NCBI GenBank assembly: GCA_937121175.1
Contig: CAKZKD010000039.1
Location: forward strand, 62,001-126,000
Length of the DNA stretch: 64,000 bases
DNA from: an uncultured Flavobacteriales bacterium
Lineage (GTDB): Bacteria; Bacteroidota; Bacteroidia; Flavobacteriales_G; Salibacteraceae
Direction: 5' to 3'
The translations under genes were made by a program, and so were the position numbers. The notes beneath the pieces were generated by a model. The model ran no database searches. It saw nothing but the letters and a program-made list of their open reading frames with translations, and was not told the origin of the DNA. Positions 21,301 to 29,258 of this stretch are shown here, in pieces (the first letter of the stretch is position 1; every line of letters begins with the position of its first letter).

Positions 21301-22812
21301 CATTGTGGTTTGGGTAACTACAAATTTTCCTGTTTTGGCAGTGTCAACTCCAATGTTAGTATCAGGAAACCAGTTGATGCCTTCTTTTAACGTATCGCCA
21401 ATAACCGTGGTTCTCCAAGTAAATCGTGATGAACCCGTTGCTCTTAAAGGGACGGTATCTCCAATACATGCCCAGATTGAATCTTTGGAAGTGTTTCCAG
21501 TCGTTATGCCAACGTACTTCCCTAATTTTATCTTGGTGGAAGTTGCAGATTGGCCTATAAAATTGCAAACATCATCATTGAATAGGGTCGAGAAAACTCG
21601 CTCGTCAGTATTGCGTTGGACAGCCGTCCAAGTATATCTCACTCTTGTCTCGTTTCTTATTCCTGTTGGTATTATCGAAAAGCTTGCGCCAGGCAACGCT
21701 TGGGCAATGTTGCATTGGATTTTAACAGAATCGGTAAAGTTAGAGTCTGCGAAAACCTGCTCCCATGATATTGTCGCGCCCTCGTTTACGCGTATGGTTC
21801 CGTCTGGGTCTCTTGTGGCCGAACCTTGAAGGTTTGTAAAATCGTTTTTTACATAAGGAATGCGGTTGGAACAAACACTTGAGGTAATACAAACATCACG
21901 TCTAGTCTGAGCAATTAGCCTTCCTGTACAACGTTCATATTCCTTTACCCAATAGCCTATAAACCTTTTACCAGATGTTGCAGGAGTAAATGTGAGTAAC
22001 CCTGTTAAAGAATCCATTACCGCTCCACCAATAGGGTTTGCTGGCGAAAACCCAATATTATAATTGGCACACACTCCAGTGAATCCAGCATTCGCATTAA
22101 TACAAGTTAACTCATACCTCAAGCTATCACCATCCATATCGGTTGCACCGGCAGAAAATGTTGATGTCTGGCCCACACATGCATTAGAATAAATTTTGTG
22201 TTCATCATTAAAACTTGGTGAGCTGTTTAGGGGAAAATCTTGATTGTTTAAAAAGCGTTCTACAGTTAAATTAGACGAGCTAATGTTTGAAGATCCAGTA
22301 TTTCTGGGCCCTGGCATACCGAAACTTAGTCTAAGCCACGCACAAGTAGGCAAGGTCACTATACCTGAATAATTGAATTTCATATAGCCTTGTGCGCCAG
22401 CAGGATTGGTTCTACACCTTGATGAAGGGAAAATATTAGGATTAAGAATGCTATCGCACAAACCTCCAATCTCTTCTGCCTCCAATGTATTTTGGCCCGA
22501 GGTAACTGTTATTCCTGCGTAAGGACTGGCAAATGGTTCACTAACCGATGAAATATAAGGTGTATGTGTAATGGTTCGTTGTGAAACTGTTCCCGATCCA
22601 CATCGCAACGAAAAGATGTCAGTAAATGCACTATGCTGTGCACCTGAACAATCTCTCATGACGAATGTTTCAACATAATATTGATTACTCCCAAGGGATT
22701 TCACTTTAATTCCTGCTCCTGCATGGTGAGCAGGAAATGCGCAAACTGAAATCAATAACATAAATACTGTTGCTAATAACCCTTTTAAATCAATGGTAAA
22801 ACGTTCTTTCAT
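18400..22812 (-). CDS. Giant T9SS-sorted secreted surface protein, array copy 5
   Basis: The product has 1,470 residues. A signal peptide (MKERFTIDLKGLLATVF...) ends near residue 28, followed by HHAGAGIKVKSLG and MRDCSG of the shared N-terminal domain. An acidic DMDGDSLRYELTC loop follows CVGQ. Residues of about 477-1453 are identical to copy 4, and only the N-terminal third and the last 17 residues differ. A T9SS type A sorting domain with FPNPAKDKVNIY ends the protein. It is the first gene of the array in the transcription direction, and its upstream region carries the duplicated segment also found before rsmI. An adhesin-like surface role is inferred; the mosaic structure suggests the N-terminal part is what varies. 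Confidence 0.9.
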   Translation of the reverse strand: MKERFTIDLKGLLATVFMLLISVCAFPAHHAGAGIKVKSLGSNQYYVETFVMRDCSGAQHSAFTDIFSLRCGSGTVSQRTITHTPYISSVSEPFASPYAGITVTSGQNTLEAEEIGGLCDSILNPNIFPSSRCRTNPAGAQGYMKFNYSGIVTLPTCAWLRLSFGMPGPRNTGSSNISSSNLTVERFLNNQDFPLNSSPSFNDEHKIYSNACVGQTSTFSAGATDMDGDSLRYELTCINANAGFTGVCANYNIGFSPANPIGGAVMDSLTGLLTFTPATSGKRFIGYWVKEYERCTGRLIAQTRRDVCITSSVCSNRIPYVKNDFTNLQGSATRDPDGTIRVNEGATISWEQVFADSNFTDSVKIQCNIAQALPGASFSIIPTGIRNETRVRYTWTAVQRNTDERVFSTLFNDDVCNFIGQSATSTKIKLGKYVGITTGNTSKDSIWACIGDTVPLRATGSSRFTWRTTVIGDTLKEGINWFPDTNIGVDTAKTGKFVVTQTTMIELTGAGYVDFCGRRITGVGNVDTVVVVATDSFRLPSVLDSNLCLSDTNILSLPVSNSSLSYSYQWSPKNYLDYDTIANPRLVGLTTDQDFDVTVTSSGGCVREGKFGVLAAPELPVGSFISGPKAFLCAGDTGKIELNLGEIDYGSCGLSNVQCRTTLTNKTIGAGTLLNDTLATTNLPVVYYSSRKSGKMQLLYERNYLTANNVSKGLITSIGFNVDALPAVNTTYSDFTIKINCTNKSFLNTYATDTLYQVYFDTGYTPTIGWNTHVFDSGFVWDGNTNIIVEICWVNNSHRGSLPKMKFDRTAYVSSKTYVNPVSNNSCSETFIGLSTSVLPQTQFGFCTTSFADYNYQWNTVPSSTGGLLSPTNDTSVQFIASAGPVTYALTISDTLGACSQSIDTTITVLTKYNTKPDSLAPICANGGPINLTAPTPANVTTPGGSWSGAGITNSQQGRWDVAQSGSGTFMVYYEITGNNCASKDSTELTINPLPLGGIQPISYLCGKAGNVPEHQLVGLTPGGIFIGTGVDTHTVAGNTQYWIDGRKYAPTRTQPDTAVLRRVVSNGKCTNDTILKIPVQASWDTTYLGVLNNGQPILTKQFCATGGTDTLVVAGGNAIWKIIDTDPNNRAAMIDTTLGVFHPNLYNNGQGGKVPVEARNGGFCGDTGRYELELFIAPEVHILTEDYCFGVPGNCVGSNVPANKRTDTLLVRVAKYPNIKIDVNDPATYVDVVQATPANTGWANLNISLSHTKWDGYFWMNHADRGSHDFCSLPAGRYPIGYQLALAVGGRNGDSLCYSRMDTAVFMDKNFKVSATQTGSLCNDGTVQMNATSSPFTTGFLWSDGTAGTATSATTVGKYSVAASYKYCRDSAKVVVSNCVGIEEVASNLNASIFPNPAKDKVNIYAQGLGAEVTVQLLTVTGAEVEQFEVGTNHGKLELNLDISAVPAGVYLVKVLSEQQCGTYRVVIE
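18455..21385. repeat. 2.93-kb direct repeat, copy B (within array copy 5)
   Basis: This is the partner of 13116-16046 in the same orientation, about 2.4 kb away, with rsmI between the two copies. Identity stops within the codons following EGINWFPDTN when read from the N-terminal side, after which the paralogues are only moderately similar. That is the pattern expected of recent gene conversion or unequal crossing-over. Confidence 0.93.
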
Positions 22813-22884
22813 AATCTTAGTTATTTGGTTTTATTGTGGGCTTTTACGTTCACCTACATAAAATTTATTTTAATAAAACGTGAC

Positions 22885-23006
22885 TAGATAAAGCTAGCTG
22901 CTCGCTCAATGATTACTCTAAACTAAATCAGATGTTACTGAAATAGGTGGTGTAGTTTATAGATGTTAATTTTCGATTTGTGTGCCGAGGCAACCTACAA
23001 ATTGTA
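22885..23006. repeat. Intergenic duplicated segment R' (upstream of array copy 5)
   Basis: This is the partner of 18182-18303. On the side towards the gene, the 5' leader of copy 5 also resembles the leader of copy 4 (both contain AGTTATTTGGTTTT close to the start codon). In the copy 4 arrangement rsmI lies between segment R and that leader; here it is absent and only about 40 bases of AT-rich sequence remain. Confidence 0.85.
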
Positions 23007-23047
23007 ATGTCGGATTTGCAAAAAGAAGGGGCTCAGATTGCTTCTAA

Positions 23048-23707
23048 CTAACTGTACCGCCTTTTTATCATTGTAACGAATTCAATAACGACCTCATTGT
23101 CTTCTTTCCAACCGAACTGAGGAATGTATTTAGCCTCAATAAGTCGAGTGGCGTCTTCAAATGAACCTAAGTGATTAAACTCGTTTACGGCACGGATAAA
23201 CTCTTGGCCGTCACCTTTAAACAATTCGTTGGTAAAGTAAAATCGTTCGTTTAAGCCAAAAGCACTTTTCAAATCGCTAATCGCATGGTTAGCCAACATT
23301 TCTGCTACCTCCAAATCACCTTCGGCTGAAGGTTGAGCTGAAGAAGACTGTTTTTGAGTTGGTTTTGTAGATTCAACCTTTTGAACTATTATTTCTGGTT
23401 CCTCAGGTGCTTCAATAGGTTGCTGAATAGCACTTTCTAGAATCCCGAATTCGGGCTTAGTTTTAGGTTCGTCAATTGGCTCCATCTTTTGCTCGATCGG
23501 TTCACTTGGTTTGTCTAAATCCGACGATGCCTCCTCAACATTCTGAATAACCTGCAAACCAGCTACCGCTTTCATGAGCTCAGTAGAAATTTTTAGATAC
23601 AACTGCAAATCTTCGATTCCAGACTTTTCTTCAACCGACGGCAAGGCAATTAATTCTTGCTTTAACGCCTCTATCTGTTGTTTTAATTCTTCGATTTTCT
23701 GTTGCAT
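23048..23707 (-). CDS. Conserved Bacteroidota hypothetical protein with coiled coil
   Basis: The product has 219 residues. The first 25 or so form a coiled coil (IEELKQQIEALKQEL), the middle is a low-complexity acidic Pro/Glu/Gln linker, and the last 80 form a compact domain containing SDLKSAFGLNERFYFTNELF and ending in FVTMIKRRYS. That terminal domain recurs in Bacteroidota proteins of unknown function; I do not know a name for it. No signal peptide or membrane segment is visible, so it is probably cytoplasmic. It is divergent from the thymidine kinase gene, with about 110 bases between them. No function is proposed. Confidence 0.75.
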   Translation of the reverse strand: MQQKIEELKQQIEALKQELIALPSVEEKSGIEDLQLYLKISTELMKAVAGLQVIQNVEEASSDLDKPSEPIEQKMEPIDEPKTKPEFGILESAIQQPIEAPEEPEIIVQKVESTKPTQKQSSSAQPSAEGDLEVAEMLANHAISDLKSAFGLNERFYFTNELFKGDGQEFIRAVNEFNHLGSFEDATRLIEAKYIPQFGWKEDNEVVIEFVTMIKRRYS

Positions 23708-23802
23708 AGCTTTATCAACGCTGAGTGTAACAAATTTATTTTAATTATTAAGATAGTTAATGCTTTCTGTGGTCAAAAATGCGGGCAGTTTTGATAGTTG
23801 AT

Positions 23803-23810
23803 TAGCTTTG
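23803..23810 (+). promoter_or_regulatory. Candidate Bacteroidota -7 element for tdk
   Basis: TAGCTTTG fits the TAnnTTTG consensus and lies 9 bases before the tdk ATG at 23820, implying a very short leader. No good TTTG -33 element is seen at the right distance, so the assignment is tentative. It overlaps an alternative TTG start at 23808, which argues for the ATG. Confidence 0.4.
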
Positions 23811-23819
23811 TGTCGGTCT

Positions 23820-24425
23820 ATGTTTTTAGAGAATAAAATAGAGCGGGAAAACAAAGTTGGGTGGATAGAAGTTGTCTGTGGATCTATGTTTTCGGGCAAA
23901 ACAGAGGAACTAATTCGTCGAATGAAGCGTGCCCAGTTTGCGAAACAGCGCGTCGAGATTTTTAAGCCTCAAATAGATACACGTTACTCAGATGAGGAAG
24001 TCGTTTCTCATGATTCGAACGCTATTCACAGCACCCCTGTTCCAAGTTCGAACAACATTTTATTGCTTGCAGACAATGTGGAAGTAGTTGGGATTGATGA
24101 AGCGCAATTTTTTGACGATAACCTACCCAACGTTTGTAATCAATTGGCAAACTCAGGAATTCGAGTAATTGTTGCTGGTTTAGATATGGACTTTCAGGGA
24201 AAACCATTTGGCCCAATGCCTCACCTTATGGCAATTGCAGAATACGTAACCAAGGTACACGCCATTTGCGTAAAAACTGGAACATTAGCTAATTATTCTC
24301 ACCGCCTCACCAATAATGATGGACTGGTGGAATTAGGTGCGACAGAAAACTATCAGCCCTTGTCTCGAGAGGCTTATTTTGGTGCTATTCGGAAAGACGA
24401 AGAACAAACCAAGAAAGAAAATTAA
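23820..24425 (+). CDS. tdk: Thymidine kinase (TK1 family)
   Basis: This cytoplasmic enzyme phosphorylates thymidine with ATP in the pyrimidine salvage pathway. The product has 201 residues from the ATG at 23820; the frame can be read from a TTG at 23808. Motifs seen are the P-loop [11 protein letters not shown], the Walker-B-like [27 protein letters not shown] and the C-terminal substrate lasso. The zinc-binding cysteines usual in TK1 enzymes are mostly absent: the first pair reads CVKT in place of CxxC, and the second reads SREA. I believe this variant also occurs in other Bacteroidota. The stop codon is followed immediately by the ATG of alr, so the two genes are very likely co-transcribed. 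Confidence 0.93.
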   Translation: MFLENKIERENKVGWIEVVCGSMFSGKTEELIRRMKRAQFAKQRVEIFKPQIDTRYSDEEVVSHDSNAIHSTPVPSSNNILLLADNVEVVGIDEAQFFDDNLPNVCNQLANSGIRVIVAGLDMDFQGKPFGPMPHLMAIAEYVTKVHAICVKTGTLANYSHRLTNNDGLVELGATENYQPLSREAYFGAIRKDEEQTKKEN

Positions 24426-25517
24426 ATGGGTGGTTTTAGAAACTCCATTTTAGAAATCAACACTTCTGCACTTATCCACAATTTGAGCTGTTTTCTGAAT
24501 AAAATTGATGCACGTGACAACCTTATTTTAGTTCTTAAAGCAAACGCGTACGGCGCAGGCGCAATTGAAGTAGCACGGTTATTCGAAAATGAACCGCGGG
24601 TTGAGTATTATGCTGTAGCCAGTATTTCTGAAGGCGCAGAACTTCGGGAAGCTGGAATTCTAAAGCGAATTATTGTTCTTTCCCCGTCTTTTGACGAACT
24701 CAACCTACTAACAAAACACCAACTTGAACCTGTAATATTTAATCCCAATTTGTTGTCTCAGATTGCTTTGGAAAGCCAGAATTCAAAACCAACAAACATT
24801 CACCTCAACCTTGATACGGGCATGCATCGTGTTGGCTTTTCGAAGAATGAATTGGGAGAACTCATTAGGGTATTAAAATCGAACTCAAGTATCAAGGTCG
24901 CAACAGCATTTTCCCATTATTCGGCGTCGGGACGTGAATCCTTCGATGAATTTTCAAACCTACAATCCAACGCTTTTAGTGAGATGGTTACAGAACTAAC
25001 ATCAGCACTTTCGTATCCAATAAAAACGCACTTAAACAACAGTGGAGGTATAGAGCGTTTTGGAAACGATGGCCAACCACTGCATCGCCTCGGAATTGGC
25101 TTATATGGCATTTCATCAATTGCAGAAAACTTAAAAAGTGTATTTACTTGGAAAGTTACTGTAAGCCATATTCAATGGGTGAAAAAGGGAGAATCTGTTA
25201 GTTACAATCGCTCTTGGGTTGCTCCTGAAAAACGTAAAATAGCAACCGTATTTGTTGGTTATGCCGATGGACTTAATCGCAGACTATCGAATGGTAAATG
25301 GGCGTTGAAATTCGAAAATAACAACCTACCCATAGTTGGTAATATTTGTATGGACTTATGTATGGTTGATGCCACAAATTGTGACATTCAACTAGGAGAT
25401 ATATTAACTATTCTGAATTCTATTGAAGATGTCAATACGCTGGCTGCCAAATTGGAAACCATCAGTTACGAAGTGTTTACTTCATTTTCTCGAAGCACAA
25501 AAAGAGTTTATACTTAG
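24426..25517 (+). CDS. alr: Alanine racemase
   Basis: The PLP-dependent enzyme interconverts L- and D-alanine, supplying D-alanine for peptidoglycan. The product has 363 residues, the normal family length. The PLP lysine is K38 in VLKANAYGAG, and the second catalytic base is probably Y260 in VSYNRSW. Other family signatures are VATAFSHYSASG, NNSGGIERF, GYADGLNR and VGNICMDLCMVD. It starts directly at the tdk stop, with no intergenic base. The last four bases overlap the stop of the convergent gene at 25514-26275. Confidence 0.95.
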   Translation: MGGFRNSILEINTSALIHNLSCFLNKIDARDNLILVLKANAYGAGAIEVARLFENEPRVEYYAVASISEGAELREAGILKRIIVLSPSFDELNLLTKHQLEPVIFNPNLLSQIALESQNSKPTNIHLNLDTGMHRVGFSKNELGELIRVLKSNSSIKVATAFSHYSASGRESFDEFSNLQSNAFSEMVTELTSALSYPIKTHLNNSGGIERFGNDGQPLHRLGIGLYGISSIAENLKSVFTWKVTVSHIQWVKKGESVSYNRSWVAPEKRKIATVFVGYADGLNRRLSNGKWALKFENNNLPIVGNICMDLCMVDATNCDIQLGDILTILNSIEDVNTLAAKLETISYEVFTSFSRSTKRVYT

Positions 25518-26275
25518 CCTTGCGCTATCTCCAAGTCAAACTCACTCTCCAATTGCTCTTGTTGTTTGTCCGTTAGAATTGGTGAAACATCTTCCAGTAC
25601 AGATTGCACGAGTTCATTTTGATTCATTTCAATAAGTTCAATGGCACAAGCTCGGATTAGGTAAAAAATCATTTCCAATTCTTTTTCCAAAAGCTCTTCG
25701 TCCTTGTCGGCAGGCTCAGCTGACAGGTTATTTAAACCCTCTGTAACATTAGCTTTTCCTTCACGGGTATTTCTTCTGGTTAGCTGCGCCAAACCCAGCA
25801 GTAATTGATTTCTTGGGTCTTCTGGAGCTAGTTGGTAAACTTTTTTTGCATAGTACGCGGCTTTTCGGAATTTACTCTCGTGGTAATAATACTCCGCTTC
25901 ATCTAACCCTTTTAATCTCAGCATTTCGATATCTTCAGCATAATACAAATCGTAATCCTCAGGGTTGTCTGTTTTGTTTTTGTACTTAACGTACTTACTT
26001 CCGTACCGAATGGCCTCTTTCAAGGTGAGTGGAAACTCATTTAGATATTCTTGGTTATCCATTAATTTTATGGAAGAACGAGCCGCGTATATATAGGGTT
26101 TGGGGCTTTTACGATACTTGTCTTTTTCCATCTTCTTTAAGGATTGGAATAAACAATCTTCGTGTTTGTCCATTATATAGAGGTCAAACAACTTTTGAAA
26201 ATCAGACTCAACGACCTGAGCGTTTAAGTGAAAAGCCATGCTAAAGGCGACAATACAAGATGTAATAATTCGCAT
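25514..26275 (-). CDS. Exported TPR-like protein of unknown function
   Basis: The product has 253 residues. An N-terminal signal peptide (MRIITSCIVAFSMAFHLNAQ) predicts export to the periplasm. The rest is helical, with a TPR-like pair around residues 125-170 (LDEAEYYYHESKFRKAAYYA, KKVYQLAPEDPRNQLLLGLA). The C-terminus is acidic. TPR proteins of this type usually scaffold protein complexes, but nothing here identifies a partner. It is convergent with alr, overlapping it by four bases, so the two genes share no terminator that I can see. A region of about 270 bases without genes separates it from the divergent DUF3108 gene. Confidence 0.75.
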   Translation of the reverse strand: MRIITSCIVAFSMAFHLNAQVVESDFQKLFDLYIMDKHEDCLFQSLKKMEKDKYRKSPKPYIYAARSSIKLMDNQEYLNEFPLTLKEAIRYGSKYVKYKNKTDNPEDYDLYYAEDIEMLRLKGLDEAEYYYHESKFRKAAYYAKKVYQLAPEDPRNQLLLGLAQLTRRNTREGKANVTEGLNNLSAEPADKDEELLEKELEMIFYLIRACAIELIEMNQNELVQSVLEDVSPILTDKQQEQLESEFDLEIAQG

Positions 26276-26494
26276 TTGAATAAAATTTAAAATGAAGTAA
26301 TGAAAGAAAGATTGTACCTGACGTCGTATCAGAAACTACTGTGATAATTCATGTAATGAATATCTGCGGATTGTCTTGGCAACAATCTCAACTCGTTTAT
26401 AGAAAATTGGTTTCTTCTCACGTTTTACAAAGATAATAGATTGCTTTAGCAAGCAAAATGGAATGCGTTAAAGTCCATTAAAGCAGTATATTTT

Positions 26495-26502
26495 TACATT
26501 TG
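26495..26502 (+). promoter_or_regulatory. Candidate -7 element upstream of the DUF3108 gene
   Basis: TACATTTG matches TAnnTTTG and lies 45 bases before the ATG at 26548. A matching -33 TTTG at about 19 bases upstream was not found, so confidence is low. Confidence 0.35.
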
Positions 26503-26547
26503 GCACAGTATTCGATTACGTACACCTGAACATTTTAACTTACAGTT

Positions 26548-27384
26548 ATGAAAGCACTTAAAAAACCTTTATTAGGACTAGCAGTTTTAGCGCTTTTCGC
26601 ATTTGACAAAAGACTAGTTCTAGAAGAAAAGCCTACAAGTTTTGCACACCAAAAGTTGTCTAAGGTAAAGCCGTTTAAAGAAGGAGAAAAAATTTCTTAC
26701 CGAGCCCATTACGGATGGTTGGACGCTGGTACTGCGGACTTAACTATTAAAAAACAAGACACAGCGATTGACGGAAAACCTGTTTTTCATGCAGTTGGAG
26801 AGGGTAAAACTTTGAGCGTTTTTGAATGGTTTTACAAGGTTAGAGATGTTTACGAAACTTATATGGATGAGCAGACCTTGGCTCCTAGAAAATTTGTAAG
26901 AAGAGTAAACGAAGGCGGGTATATCATAAACAGAGATTATCACTTTGAGCCAGAACAAGAACAAGTAAACACTCTTGCAAAAGGAACCATAAAAACACCG
27001 AGTGATGTCCAGGATATGTTAAGCAGTTTTTACTACTTAAGAGCATTAGATTTTAGTAACGCTAAACCAGGGCAAATCTTCAGAATCAATGCTTTTATGG
27101 ATTACGAAATGTGGCCTTTTTATGTTAAGTACAAAGGCATTGAAGAAGTGAAGGTTGATTTAGGAACTTTCAAATGTCACAAGTTTGTACCAGTGGTGCA
27201 AGAAGGTAGAGTATTTAGCAGCGAAGAAGACATGAATGTGTGGGTAACTGCAGACGCTAACAAAGTTCCGATATTACTAGAAAGTAAGATTTTGGTAGGA
27301 AGCGTTAAGATGGAAATTAGTGGATACAGCAACCTTGTAGCTCCAATTGCCAAGGTAGAAAAGAAAAAAAGAGGCTGGTTCTAA
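26548..27384 (+). CDS. DUF3108 domain exported protein
   Basis: The product has 278 residues. A short N-terminal hydrophobic stretch (LLGLAVLALFAF) suggests a signal peptide or anchor. The core begins FKEGEKISYRAHYGWLDAG and includes WFYKVRDVYETYMD and the later CHKFVPVVQEGRVFS, all typical of the DUF3108 family of envelope-associated beta-rich proteins with no established reaction. The basic tail is EKKKRGWF. It stands alone, followed after about 25 bases by a strong hairpin terminator. A related but separate small exported protein is encoded at 28551-29180. Confidence 0.82.
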   Translation: MKALKKPLLGLAVLALFAFDKRLVLEEKPTSFAHQKLSKVKPFKEGEKISYRAHYGWLDAGTADLTIKKQDTAIDGKPVFHAVGEGKTLSVFEWFYKVRDVYETYMDEQTLAPRKFVRRVNEGGYIINRDYHFEPEQEQVNTLAKGTIKTPSDVQDMLSSFYYLRALDFSNAKPGQIFRINAFMDYEMWPFYVKYKGIEEVKVDLGTFKCHKFVPVVQEGRVFSSEEDMNVWVTADANKVPILLESKILVGSVKMEISGYSNLVAPIAKVEKKKRGWF

Positions 27385-27409
27385 ACGACTAATTTTCAAG
27401 TGAAAATAT

Positions 27410-27440
27410 AAAGCGGCTCATAGGTGAGCCGCTTTTTTTT
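27410..27440 (+). terminator. Intrinsic terminator of the DUF3108 gene
   Basis: A perfect stem AAAGCGGCTC/GAGCCGCTTT with an ATAGGT-like loop is followed by a run of eight T bases. It lies just after the DUF3108 stop and before the permease start at 27469. Confidence 0.88.
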
Positions 27441-27468
27441 ATTGCCTTTATTTTCTTATTTTCATGCC

Positions 27469-28554
27469 ATGGAACAAAAAATTCACTGGAGACAAATTTG
27501 GAGCTTGGTAGCTTTAAATGCAGCCATAATAATTTCATGGATTGCCTATCACAACTATCAGCCGCAACTACTTGAACAATTTAATTACGAACATTACGAA
27601 GGCTTCCTCAAAAAAGCCAAATTGATTATATTATTAATCGTACCTCCTTTAGCGGGTTATGCAGCCGATCGTTTTTTTAAGCCTGGTGATAAACGAGTTC
27701 CGTTGGTTACTGCCGGCGTTAGTTTCACGGCTCTAGTATTTATGATTGTGGCCAGTACTCTTGGTCAAAACCCTTTGTTTGACCTCAGTGCATACTTGCC
27801 TGTTATGATTGTCATTTGGTTAATTTCCATGAATCTATTTTACGCACCAGCTCTTGCTATGCTTGAAAAATTTGTGCCTGTAGCACAATTTGCTGTAGTA
27901 ATGGGCATTTACATTTTGGTAAGTGACATGATTTATGCACTTGAGCCTGCTATTGTGATTTTAGTTGAGTTTTTTGGCGCACCTTTTACTTTCATTTTTG
28001 GTGGGGCCATAGTGCTTGGGGCCGGAATTTGGTTTAGCAATTCCTACAAAAAATGGTCGGACGAAAAAGAAAAAGAAGCAGCTACCGACACTTCTGAAAA
28101 AGAACAAATTAACCCAATAAAAATTTGGGGAATAGCCTTTCTTTTCGGTGTGGCGTTTGCTTATTTAATCAATGTACTTCCTGAGCAAGTAGAAGGCAAA
28201 CTTATTCGTGCCGACCTTGGAGAATACACGGGCGAAATTATGGTTAGTGGACTGCTCTTTTTAACAGCAATAGCAGCTTGGGCACTTTCAAAAAGAGTAG
28301 TTCCTGAAAACATCAAAAACGTATTTACATTTTCTTTTATTGGCGTAATGGCCTTATTTATAATCAGTGCATACATGGGTGAAGTTTCTGCATTATTTCC
28401 TCTAATATTGGTTATTCCAACATTGGCGTTACTTTCAATCAGCGCATTTCCGATGGCAATGGCTAAGGCAACATTGAGACACAAAATGCTGGCAGCAGGT
28501 TTGTTTATTTCCGGTGCAGAATTCCCAGATAGTTTATTGGAGTTGCTTCTCTAA
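27469..28554 (+). CDS. MFS-like inner-membrane permease
   Basis: The frame opens at 27424 within the preceding terminator, so the ATG at 27469 (MEQKIHWRQIW) is the better start, giving 361 residues. There are about 11 hydrophobic segments, and PPLAGYAADRFF between the second and third resembles MFS motif A (GxxaDr). A charged cytoplasmic loop (SDEKEKEAATDTSEKEQ) separates the two halves, as in the major facilitator superfamily. The substrate cannot be inferred. It is convergent with the gene at 28551-29180, overlapping by four bases. Confidence 0.75.
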   Translation: MEQKIHWRQIWSLVALNAAIIISWIAYHNYQPQLLEQFNYEHYEGFLKKAKLIILLIVPPLAGYAADRFFKPGDKRVPLVTAGVSFTALVFMIVASTLGQNPLFDLSAYLPVMIVIWLISMNLFYAPALAMLEKFVPVAQFAVVMGIYILVSDMIYALEPAIVILVEFFGAPFTFIFGGAIVLGAGIWFSNSYKKWSDEKEKEAATDTSEKEQINPIKIWGIAFLFGVAFAYLINVLPEQVEGKLIRADLGEYTGEIMVSGLLFLTAIAAWALSKRVVPENIKNVFTFSFIGVMALFIISAYMGEVSALFPLILVIPTLALLSISAFPMAMAKATLRHKMLAAGLFISGAEFPDSLLELLL

Positions 28555-29180
28555 TCTTTAACCCTAGTAAGGCCAAAGGTCATCAATGGATAGTCAATGT
28601 CTGTTGACACAACCGCTCCTTTTTTGTACGAATAGGTTGTTTTTCGGCCAGTTTTTTTGTCAATAATATCATAGCTGTTCTTATCAGATTTTACGATTTT
28701 ATTGAAAAACCCATAAAGCTCTGCATAATTCTGAGCATAATATTCCGATTCGTATGGTTCATTGAAAAACAACATAGAAGAAGTAACAAAGATGGCCGGA
28801 ACGTCCAAGAATTCATCGCGCACATTTTCATCTTCATCTACCCTATGAATCTTGTAATTCCCACCTGTATAAACAGTTTGGTTTGATTCTCTTAACTTGC
28901 CATTTACAATTACATCAACATGGCACAAAATCATAGTGTCGTTATAAAATTTGGAATCGGTAATGAACTGCACCTTGTACTTACTAAAAAGGTACGGAAC
29001 TACTACATCGCTTACGGCGCTATAAAACGAACTGTCTCCATCTATTTTTTGGGTTACGGTATAGGTTCCAATATCAAAAAAAGCCGCTCCAATTGTATAG
29101 TGCAATGTAGTAGTTTGAGCACTTGAATTCCACCCAAATCCTAAAGCCAAGACAATTAATAAAAGACGTGATTTTAGCAT
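28551..29180 (-). CDS. Exported beta-rich protein, DUF6134-like
   Basis: The product has 209 residues with a signal peptide (MLKSRLLLIVLALGFGWNSSAQ). The mature part begins TTLHYTIGAAFFDIG and continues as alternating beta strands, reminiscent of the DUF3108 fold; in Bacteroidota such proteins are often placed in DUF6134, but I am recalling this and have not searched. No catalytic residues are evident. It is divergent from the M23 peptidase gene, with about 78 bases between them, and convergent with the permease gene. Confidence 0.72.
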   Translation of the reverse strand: MLKSRLLLIVLALGFGWNSSAQTTTLHYTIGAAFFDIGTYTVTQKIDGDSSFYSAVSDVVVPYLFSKYKVQFITDSKFYNDTMILCHVDVIVNGKLRESNQTVYTGGNYKIHRVDEDENVRDEFLDVPAIFVTSSMLFFNEPYESEYYAQNYAELYGFFNKIVKSDKNSYDIIDKKTGRKTTYSYKKGAVVSTDIDYPLMTFGLTRVKD

Positions 29181-29258
29181 AAATCAAAATAAACAGATTT
29201 CTGTTTACAAGAAGCCGACCAAAGTAAATTCACCCAAGTATTTATCAGCATTTTTGAA

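Noticed and set aside
13116-21385. The 2.93-kb repeat as a transposon
   Set aside because: The repeat lies inside coding sequence, keeps the reading frame, and has no terminal inverted repeats or transposase.
27424-27468. The extra N-terminal codons of the permease
   Set aside because: They lie inside a strong terminator hairpin, and the ATG at 27469 fits better.
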